From assembly GCF_016056275.1 (NCBI RefSeq), contig NZ_JAECZA010000010.1:1-62666 (forward strand): a stretch of 62,666 nt of DNA, read 5' to 3'. This DNA is from Dendronalium phyllosphericum CENA369 (lineage in GTDB: Bacteria; Cyanobacteriota; Cyanobacteriia; Cyanobacteriales; Nostocaceae). The notes beneath the pieces are model-generated. The model did no database searches. It was not told the DNA's origin and saw only the letters and a list, made by a program, of their open reading frames with translations. Below, piece after piece: positions 18,119 through 27,900 of this stretch; positions within the stretch are counted from its first letter, which is position 1, and the number at the start of each line of letters is the position of its first letter. Both the position numbers and the translations under genes were made by a program.

Positions 18119-21100
18119 ATGGATCTCAGTACATCCACCCAATACACTGGTTTAGAAGTTGCTATTATCGGTTTATCTGGGCGTTTTCCCGGAGCGAAAG
18201 ATACTGATGAGTTTTGGCACAATCTCATTAATGGTGTTGAGTCAATCTCATCGTTCTCGGATGAGGAATTATTATCTGAGGGTATAGACCAAGCTTCACT
18301 AGATAATCCCGACTATGTGAAAGCGGGATCTGTGTTGACAGATGTAGAGAAGTTTGACGCTGCTTTCTTCGGCTACACCCCTAGAGAAGCCGAAATTATC
18401 GATCCTCAACACCGCCTGTTTTTAGAATGTGCTTGGCAAGCGTTAGAAAATGCTGGCTATAACTCCCAAACTTATGAAAGTCCCATTGGTGTTTTTGCTA
18501 GTTCGGGCATGAATAATTACTTGCTAAATAATCTTTATGGCAATCGGGAGTTGCTAGAAACATCAGCAATTGCTGCCAATGATAAAGACCATCTCAGCAC
18601 TTTGGTTTCTTATAAACTCAACTTGACTGGGCCGAGTATTACCGTGCAAACGACTTGCTCCTCATCGTTAGTTGCCGTTCACCTCGCTTGCCAAAGCTTG
18701 CTGAGTGGAGATTGCGAGATGGCTTTAGCTGGTGGTGTTTCCATACCCTTGCCTCAAAAGACAGGTTATCTCTATCAACAAGGCGGGATTTTATCTCCCG
18801 ATGGACATTGTCGCGCCTTTGATGCTAAAGCACAGGGAATGGTTGTTGGTGCTGGTGCGGGGATTGTTGTTCTCAAGCGACTAGAAAATGCTTTAGCAGA
18901 TGGCGATCGCATTTATGCTGTCATCAAAGGTTCGGCAATCAATAATGATGGTTCGTTAAAGGTTGGCTATACAGCTCCGAGTGTGGAAGGACAAGCCAAG
19001 GTAATTCAAGCAGCCCAAGTCATGGCTGAGGTAGCAGCCGAGACAATTACTTATATTGAAGCCCACGGTACTGCCACAGCTTTGGGCGACCCCATTGAAA
19101 TTGCAGCTCTCACCCAGGCTTTTCGGACAAGTACCGACCAAAAACAGTTCTGCGCCATTGGTTCAGTTAAAACCAACATCGGACATTTAGATACAGCCGC
19201 CGGTATCACCGGTTTAATCAAAACTGCTTTAGCACTCAAACACCAAATGCTGCCGCCTAGTTTAAACTTTGAGCAGCCTCATCCGAAAATTGACTTTGTT
19301 AACAGTCCCTTCTACGTCAACACTCAATTAACTGAGTGGAAAACATCTGGTACACCCCGACGAGCCGGAGTTAGTTCCTTCGGCATTGGCGGTACTAACG
19401 CCCACGTAATTTTAGAACAAGCACCAGATATCGCAACTTCAGAAACTAACCGTCCTTCGCAATTGTTACTCCTGTCAGCCAAAACTAATTCTGCATTGGA
19501 AACCATGACGGCTAACCTAGCAGAATATTTGCAGCAGCACCCCAATCTGAATCTTGCTGATGTCGCATATACCTTGCAAGTCGGTCGCAGAACCCATAAG
19601 CACCACCGGATGTTAGTCTGTCATGACCAAGCAGAAGCAGTAGTTGCATTGCAAACCCTGGAACCAAAACAAGTTCTGACTCACTCTCAAGAACTAACAC
19701 GACCAGTGACTTTTCTGTTCCCCGGTCAAGGCTCTCAGTATGTGAATATGGCGCAGGAACTTTACCAAGTAGAGCCGACATTTCAGCAGGAAGTAGACCG
19801 ATGCGCTCAATTGCTCGAACCTCACTTGGGATTGGATTTGCGAACTGTACTGTACCCAACTGAAGATTTAGCAGTCGCCACCCAACAACTTAATCAAACT
19901 TATCTCACCCAACCAGCCCTATTCGTTATCGAATATGCTTTGGCAAAACTGTGGATGTCTTGGGGTATTCAGCCAGAAGCTATGATTGGTCATAGCATTG
20001 GCGAATATGTAGCCGCTTGCTTGGCAGGAGTGTTTTCTTTAGAAGATGCTCTAGCTTTGGTTGCAGCACGCGGTCGGCTAATGCAGCAACTACCGCCAGG
20101 GTCAATGCTGGCTGTACCTTTACCAGAAAAAGAAATCAAACCCTTTTTAAACTCAGAACTTTCATTAGCTACTATCAACACACCATCTATGTGTGTAGTT
20201 GCAGGGACAATAGACGCTGTAGCAAGCTTGCACAACCATCTGACGAGCCAAGGTATAGAATGCCGTCCTCTGCATACCTCCCATGCTTTTCATTCGGCAA
20301 TGATGGAACCAATTCTGTTGACTTTCACAGAGTTAGTCAAAGGTTGTCGTTTGAACCCGCCACAAATTCCCTACATTTCTAATGTCAGTGGTACTTGGAT
20401 TACTGACATCGAAGCTACAGACCCCAATTACTGGGCCAAACATTTAAGGCAAACAGTACGATTTGCTCAGGGTATAGAGGAATTATTGCAAGAAAGCGAT
20501 CGCTTATTCTTAGAGGTTGGCCCTGGTCGCACATTAAGCACCTTTGTTCTCCGCCATCCTAGTAAAAAACCAGAGCAAATAACACTGGCTTCCTTACGCC
20601 ATCCCCAAGACCAACAATCAGATGCAGCTTTCTTGCAGAACACCTTGGGACAGCTTTGGTTAGCAGGTGTGCAGATAGATTGGTCTGGTTTATACACTGA
20701 CGAACATCGCCAACGGCTGTCTTTGCCAACTTATCCTTTTGAACGCCAAAGGTATTGGATTGAACCGCAAACATCAAAATTAGCACCAGTCAAGCAAGAT
20801 ACAGCTTTAGCAGTAAATATCGCATTGACACAACAGAAACTCAACTGGTTATTGTTTGTCGATGAAAGTAGCGCAAGCAATCAAATCATACAATTTTTGC
20901 AGGTGACAAACCAAGAAGTAATTACTGTCAGAGTTGGCGAACAATTTAGCAAAGTCGGAGAACGCTCGTACACAATTAATCCGGCTTTGAGTCAAGACTA
21001 TGACAGCTTGTTGCAAGAATTGCAAACATTAGAGACAATTCCCCAAGCAGTTATGCAGTTGTGGAGTTTGACACCAAGTGTAAATATGCAGTTGTTTGCA

Positions 21101-21607
21101 AATATGCAAAAGCTGGATTTTTCCAGCCTGTTAAACTTGCGACTAGAGCAGTTACAGCAAATTGCACTTAGAGAAAATCAAATCAATTCTCAAGTAGTTG
21201 ATAAAGTAAATTCATCCTATCCTAGACCAAACCTTGCAACTCCTTATATTGCTCCTAGTAACGAACTAGAACAACAAATAGCTAATGTTTGGCAAAAAGT
21301 TTTTGGTTTTGAAAAAATAGGAATTGATGACAATTTCTTTGATTTGGGTGGTGACTCTCTGTTGGCAGTTCAAGTTACTGCTGACTTGAAAAAGTTACTC
21401 AATAAAGAAATCCCAGTAGTTAGTCTTTACGAAGGTCTAACAATCCGCTCGCTTGCAGAATTCCTAAACAGCAATGAAAATGAGAATCCTGAAGAAATAA
21501 CCATTGAGATCGAGGAACAACAAGAGAGAATAAATCGGCGACAACAATATCAAAAACGCCAAAGACTCAATAAAGAAAAGCGTGAGATTAGTTTAGTAGA
21601 TGTGTAA
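18119..21607 (+). CDS. Type I PKS, KS-AT-(vestigial KR)-ACP
   Basis: This 1162-residue polyketide synthase extends the peptide by one acetate unit. The KS (10-430) has its cysteine in TTCSSSLVAVH near residue 180 and His motifs EAHGTA and NIGHLDTAAG. The AT (525-830) has GHSIGEY and HAFHS, the latter indicating malonyl-CoA. After the YPFERQRYW linker (about 873), residues about 907-987 match the N-terminal structural part of a KR as in the next protein (WLLFVDE, then DYDSLLQELQTLE, then LWSL), but the NADPH-binding and Ser-Tyr catalytic half is absent. The sequence passes straight to an ACP (about 1045-1120, LGGDSLLA). The beta-keto group should therefore remain. A charged tail (1130-1162) looks like a C-terminal docking helix. 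The ribosome site AGAAGG lies before the ATG. Confidence 0.93.
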   Translation: MDLSTSTQYTGLEVAIIGLSGRFPGAKDTDEFWHNLINGVESISSFSDEELLSEGIDQASLDNPDYVKAGSVLTDVEKFDAAFFGYTPREAEIIDPQHRLFLECAWQALENAGYNSQTYESPIGVFASSGMNNYLLNNLYGNRELLETSAIAANDKDHLSTLVSYKLNLTGPSITVQTTCSSSLVAVHLACQSLLSGDCEMALAGGVSIPLPQKTGYLYQQGGILSPDGHCRAFDAKAQGMVVGAGAGIVVLKRLENALADGDRIYAVIKGSAINNDGSLKVGYTAPSVEGQAKVIQAAQVMAEVAAETITYIEAHGTATALGDPIEIAALTQAFRTSTDQKQFCAIGSVKTNIGHLDTAAGITGLIKTALALKHQMLPPSLNFEQPHPKIDFVNSPFYVNTQLTEWKTSGTPRRAGVSSFGIGGTNAHVILEQAPDIATSETNRPSQLLLLSAKTNSALETMTANLAEYLQQHPNLNLADVAYTLQVGRRTHKHHRMLVCHDQAEAVVALQTLEPKQVLTHSQELTRPVTFLFPGQGSQYVNMAQELYQVEPTFQQEVDRCAQLLEPHLGLDLRTVLYPTEDLAVATQQLNQTYLTQPALFVIEYALAKLWMSWGIQPEAMIGHSIGEYVAACLAGVFSLEDALALVAARGRLMQQLPPGSMLAVPLPEKEIKPFLNSELSLATINTPSMCVVAGTIDAVASLHNHLTSQGIECRPLHTSHAFHSAMMEPILLTFTELVKGCRLNPPQIPYISNVSGTWITDIEATDPNYWAKHLRQTVRFAQGIEELLQESDRLFLEVGPGRTLSTFVLRHPSKKPEQITLASLRHPQDQQSDAAFLQNTLGQLWLAGVQIDWSGLYTDEHRQRLSLPTYPFERQRYWIEPQTSKLAPVKQDTALAVNIALTQQKLNWLLFVDESSASNQIIQFLQVTNQEVITVRVGEQFSKVGERSYTINPALSQDYDSLLQELQTLETIPQAVMQLWSLTPSVNMQLFANMQKLDFSSLLNLRLEQLQQIALRENQINSQVVDKVNSSYPRPNLATPYIAPSNELEQQIANVWQKVFGFEKIGIDDNFFDLGGDSLLAVQVTADLKKLLNKEIPVVSLYEGLTIRSLAEFLNSNENENPEEITIEIEEQQERINRRQQYQKRQRLNKEKREISLVDV

Positions 21608-21990
21608 TATCAAGTTTTGTTACTTACTTGTATGAAAAACTTTACTTCCATCCCCTCTTTTTATTAAGGAGAAGGGTGAGGTTAAATGAAAATTATCAGT
21701 AACTATGCAAACTTAATATTACTAGTACCGCTGTGTGTAATTAGTAATTACCCTAATGCAAGGGGTTCATGGATTTGGAATTGGTGCTTGATTTACGCCT
21801 TGCTGTACTAAACATTGCGATTTAACGCGTTATAACGTTTCAAAAAGTGAGAAAAATTCGGAATTGATGATGAAGGACTTGTGGAATATTGTTGAGTGCG
21901 ATCGCTAACTCCTCAACTATCAATATTGGCTCGATAATTACAATACTTAAAAATTAGCAATTAAGTAGTATTTAAAAATCAAGGGTAACT
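21608..21990. other. 383-base spacer between the two PKS genes
   Basis: No recognised gene. A 41-codon frame at 21686-21811 encodes a hydrophobic peptide but lacks a convincing ribosome site and is not called. No strong terminator is visible, so readthrough from the first PKS is possible. The next gene uses a GTG start preceded by AAGGGT. Confidence 0.45.
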
Positions 21991-24900
21991 GTGAATAATT
22001 CAGAAAATTTAGACAATCTTACTGGTTCAGAAATTGCTATTATTGGTATCGCTTGCCGCTTTCCTGGAGCGAATAATGCTGATGATTTTTGGCAAAACTT
22101 ACGGGATGGCGTACATTCCATTTCTGCTTTAAATGACGAGACTTTGCAAACTGCGGGAGTAAACCCAGATTTATTAAAAAATCCCAATTATGTCAAAGCA
22201 GAACCGATTTTAGATGACGTAGAGTCATTTGATGCTGGATTTTTCGGCTACTCTCCGACTGAAGCCGAAATTATGGATCCCCAACAACGCTTATTTTTAG
22301 AATGCGCTTGGGAAGCGTTTGAAAACGCTGGTTACGATCCAAAAACTTATAAGCGTAATATTGGTGTGTTTGCAGGTGCTAAAACCAGCACCTATATGTT
22401 TAATTTATTTTCTCATCAAGGTAATCCTCAGTACACTGACCCTTTCCAAGTAGGATTGGGAAATGATTTATCCTGTCTTTCAACACGCGTTTCTTACAAA
22501 TTCAATTTGAAAGGGCCGAGTGTTAACGTGCAAACGGCTTGCTCGACTTCTTTGGTGGCAGTACATTTGGCATGTCAAAGTTTACTGCTTGATGAGTGTC
22601 AGATGGCTTTGGCTGGCGGTGTGGCGATTAATGTTCCCCACAGAACGGGTTACCTTTACGAACCTGGAAGCGTTGAGTCACCCGATGGATATGTGCGGAC
22701 TTTTGATGCTCAAGCACAGGGAACAGTTTTTGGTAGTGGTTTGGGTGCTATTGTTTTAAAGCGATTAGAGGATGCGATCGCAGATGGCGATAGTATCTAT
22801 GCTGTCATTAAAGGTTCGGCAATTAATAATGATGGTTCTCTAAAAGCCAGTTTTACCGCTCCTAATGTCGATGGTCAAACTAAAGTTATTTTAGAAGCGC
22901 TAGCGAACGCTCAGGTTGAACCTGAATCTATCAGCTATTTAGAAGCACATGGCACAGGCACGCAAATAGGCGATCCGATTGAAATTAGAGCGCTAACCAA
23001 AGCTTTTCGTACTAGCACCCAAGTAAAACAATACTGTGCGATCGGTTCGGTGAAATCTAATATTGGTCATCTTGATGCTGCTGCTGGTATTTCTGGCTTA
23101 ATCAAAACGGCATTGGCGCTCAAACATCAACAAATACCCCCCACGCTGCACTTTCGGCAACCTAATCCCAAAATTGATTTTGTTAACAGTCCCTTCTACG
23201 TCAACACCCAGTTAAGCGAATGGTCGGCGAAAAATACACCCCGGCGTGCAGGTGTGAGTTCCTTTGGTGTTGGTAGCACTAATGTGCATGTGGTGATGGA
23301 AGAAGCGCCCGTTCTCGAACCATCCAGCGATACTCAACCTTGGCAAGTGTTGCTGTTATCTGCAAAAACTGCTGCTGCTTTAGAAACGACTACTGCTAAT
23401 TTGGCAAAGCATCTCAAGCAAAATCCTACACTTAACCTTGCTGATGTTGCCTATACCCTACAAGTCGGTCGCCACCCTTGGCAATACCGCCGCATGGTAG
23501 TTTGTCGCGACATCGAAGAAGCTATCTCCTTATTAGAGTCCCCACAACCCGATCGCGTCTTTGATGATGTGCCAGAAACAAGCGATCGCCCAGTGGCGTT
23601 TATGTTCAGCGGACAGGGCGCTCAGTACGTACAGATGGCTGGCGATTTATACCAAAACTTGCCAACTTTCCGTAAGGAAGTTGATAGATGCTGCACTTTG
23701 CTGAAATCGCATTTGCCCTTGGATTTGCGTCAGGTAATTTATCCTACCAATCCCGAAGCAGAACAACTAGCGCAGCAGCAACTTACGCAAACATCAATTA
23801 CTCAACCAGCGCTATTTGTGATTGAGTACGCTTTGGCGAAACTGTGGATGTCTTGGGGTGTTCAGCCAGCAGCCGCGATCGGTCATAGCGTTGGCGAATA
23901 TGTGGCGGCTTGCTTGGCGGGGGTTTTGTCCTTAGAAGATGCCTTGAAGCTCGTGGCAACTCGCGGTCGGCTGATGCAGAGTGTACCACCAGGTGCGATG
24001 CTGGCAGTGGCGCTACCGTCCGCAGACGTGCTGCCATTACTCGGTCAAGAATTATCTTTAGCAGTAGTTAACACTACCAATCAGTGCGTAGTTGCTGGAG
24101 CTAAAGAACACTTAGTAGAGTTGCAAACAAAGTTCGAACATCAAGGAGTGAAGTGTCGCGAACTTCACACTTCCCACGCCTTTCATTCGCTAATGATGGA
24201 ATCCATTCTAGATGAGTTTCAGGCGCAGGTTGAAAAAGTCGCGCTGAAAGCTCCCAAACTTCCTTATGTATCCAACGTTACAGGAAAATGGATAACCGCA
24301 GCAGAAGCCACAAACCCCCGCTACTGGGTACAACACTTGCGTCAAACGGTGCAGTTTGCTGACGGCGTGCAAACATTGCTGCAAGACAGCAAACGCATAT
24401 TATTAGAAATTGGCCCGGGAAATACGCTGGCTACCTTGGCAAGACAACAAATCGTTGCTGGAGAACAGGTAGTACTGACCTCACTGCGCCATCCCAAAGA
24501 AGCGATCGCAGATTTGCCATTTTTGCTGACAACAGCTGGCAGACTATGGTTAAGCGGCGCATCGGTGGACTGGGAGCAGATGAGGGCAGCAGAAACCCGG
24601 TATCGCGTACCACTACCAACTTATCCTTTTGAACGCCAACGCTATTGGGTAGACTTTCAACTCCAAACCCCACAACAAACTCAGCCAGAAGTTGTTTCCC
24701 TAAGCAAAAAGCCAGATATTAGCGACTGGTTCTACATTCCCTCTTGGAAGCGAACAATGCCGCCTTTGCCTGTGGCTTTAACAGAGTTAACACCACAGCG
24801 ATGGCTATTGTTCGTTGACGAATGCGGTGTTGGCGAATTGCTAGCACAACGACTGCAAGCTGGCGGACAGCAAGTGATTTGCGTGCATATAGGTAACTCC

Positions 24901-27900
24901 TTTAGCAAAGTTACCCCAGGACACTACACCCTCAATCCCACGCAACGGGCAGACTATGACAGCTTGTTGAAAGAGTTGCAGACAATAGAAATGCTACCAC
25001 AACAAATTGTACATCTGTGGAGTGTGACCGCACCTTTAGAGCCAACCCAAGCAACTCAGGTAGCAAAGCAAGCTGACACATTCTTTTATCAGTTGCTATT
25101 TTTAGCCCAAGCACTAGGACAGCAGAATCTCAGCGATAAGTTACAACTGGCGGTAGTGTCCAATAACTTGCAAAATGTTACCGACTTAGAAGTACCAGCT
25201 CTAGAAAAAGCGGTTGTGCTTGGCCCTTGTCGGGTAATTCCTCGCGAGTTTCCTAATATTAATTGTCGCAGTCTTGATATCACTTTGCCCCAAGCTCACA
25301 AAGAGAAACTGAGCGACCAAATCTTAGCAGAATTGCTGCAAGAATCAACTGAGAATGTAGTTGCTTATCGAGGAAATCAACGCTGGGTACAAACCTTTGA
25401 AACAGTACCATTAGCCAGTCAAGGTAAGGCTGTTTCGCGGTTACGACAAGGCGGAGTTTATCTAATTACTGGCGGCATGGGCGGTATTGGGCTTGTACTG
25501 GCAGAACATCTGGCAAAAACGGTACAAGCACGGTTAGTTTTAACTCAACGTTCGGCATTTCCCCAAGTACAAGATTGGGAAAGCTGGCTAGCGACTCACG
25601 ATCTTAATGATGATACAAGTTACAAAATCCGCAAAATACAAGCATTGCAAGACCTGGGAGCAGAGGTTTTAGTTGTTAGCGCTGACGTTGTTAACCAAGA
25701 ACAAATGCAGAAAGTGCTGCAACAAACCTACGAGCAATTTGGCGAACTGCACGGTGTCATCCATGCGGCTGGTATTGCTGGTGGAGGGATGATTCAACTG
25801 AAAACTCCAGAGATGGCAAACAAGGTGCTGTCACCAAAAGTAACTGGAACCTTAGTACTGGGTGAAGTCTTGCAGGATGTGCAGTTAGATTTCTTGATCC
25901 TCTGCTCATCTTTGCAATCAATTATGGGTGAGTTTGGACAGGTTGATTATTGTGCTGCTAATGCCTTTTTGGACGCTTTTGCTCAATATTACACTGCAAA
26001 ACATAACGTATTCACCACAGCAATTAACTGGGATTTATGGGAGGATGTTGGCATTAAAGTCAATACAGCAATACCGATGTGGATGCAAAAGCTGCGACAA
26101 GGTACTGTTGGTTTTGAAATTGCTCATCCACTATTAGATAGATGTGTGGAAGAATCACCCGAACGAGAAGTATTTTTAACTGACTTTAGCATTAGTAAGC
26201 ATTGGGTTTTAAACGAGCATAAGCTAGTAGAATATGCCATTCTTCCTGGTACAGCTTATTTAGAAATAGCTAGAGCTGCTTTTGCCAAACACGCCGATCG
26301 CGGTATCGTGGAAATCCGCGAAACATCTTTCTTGCAACCCTTAATTATCCCTGAAAACGGCAACCAAGAAGTCTATACAATCTTAAACAAATCCCAAGAC
26401 ATTTTTGAATTTACCGTTGCCAGCGGTGATGGGCAACAGCAAGAACACGCCACAGGCAAAATAGTTTGTGTAGCGCCTGAACCGCCCAAACAATACAATA
26501 TTCAAGAGATTTTTAACAGGTGTCCTCAAATCCGGGATATTGTAAATGCTCCCGAAAAGCATGATGTTGATAATCAACAATCGATGCAATTTGGCCCCAG
26601 ATGGCAGAGTTTAAAACAGGTACATTTTGGCAAAAACGAAGCTGTAGCAATGCTCGAACTGCCACAAGAGTATGCGGCAGAAGTAGAACAGTTCGCTTTA
26701 CATCCGGCATTATTAGATGTTGCCGTGACATTGGCTCAGGAAGAAGGAGGTGCTGATTATTTTCCTTTCTGGTACAACCGTATTCGGATTAAAGCATCCT
26801 TACCCAGCAAGATTTATAGCTACGTTAAACACAAAGGCGATCGCGATTCCTCTAAGGAAACTATAAGTTTTGATGTCGCGATTATGGATGAATCTGGAAT
26901 TGAACTCGTCGAAATTGAAGGTTTTACATTGAAGAAAGTAACCGATTTAGGCGTGTTTGATTTTGCAGCTAACAGCGATGATTCTCAGCAACTACCAGAA
27001 GAAAACGTTTTGGGAGAAGGCATCTTATCCCATGAAGGAGTTGAAGTGTTTACAAGGGTGTTGAGCCGGAATATGCTACCCCAAATTCTCGTTTCTACCA
27101 CCGATTTGCAAGCCTCAATCGAGCAAGTTGCTCTGTTGATGCAATCAAATATCGGTGAGGAAATCGAAAAAATTCAGGGAACGACAAAACATCCCAGACC
27201 AAAATTACAAACTCCCTATGTTGCGCCCAGGACTGAGCTAGAAAGAACCTTGGCAGAAATTTGGCAAGCGGTGATTGGCATTGAACCAATGGGAATTCAC
27301 GATAACTTCTTTGAGTTAGGCGGAGACTCAGTTCTAGCTATCAGAATCATCGCCAAAGCTAACGAAGCAGGATTGCAACTCTCACCACCACAACTATTTC
27401 AACATCAAACGATCGCCTCCCTTGCAGAAGTCATTGGCAGTTCTGCTGAACTTCAACAAACAGCAATTGAACCAGTGTCACTCACACCTTTGTTGGATAA
27501 ACAAAGTTTAGAGCATTTGCTGGAAAGTGAGTCAGATGTGCAGGATGTGTATCCATTGACACCCATGCAACAGGAGATGCTAATCCAGTCTCAACGCGCC
27601 CAAACAGCAGGTTTGTATTTCCTGCAATTTGACAGCACTTTCCGGGGGGAAATCGATTATCAAGCATTTACACAAGCTTGGCAGCAGCTAGTAGATAGAC
27701 ATGCAGTATTGCGTACCTCCTTTAAATGGGAAGGTTTAGCCGAAAAGGTGCAAATTGTCCGCACCCATGTAAACTTATCTTGGGACAGACACGACTGGCG
27801 GCAACTGTCGCCAACCCAGCAGCAACAGCAACTAGAAGCCTTTTTAAACGCAGATCGGGAACGGGGTTTTGACCATACCCAAGCTCCTTTAATGCGATTG

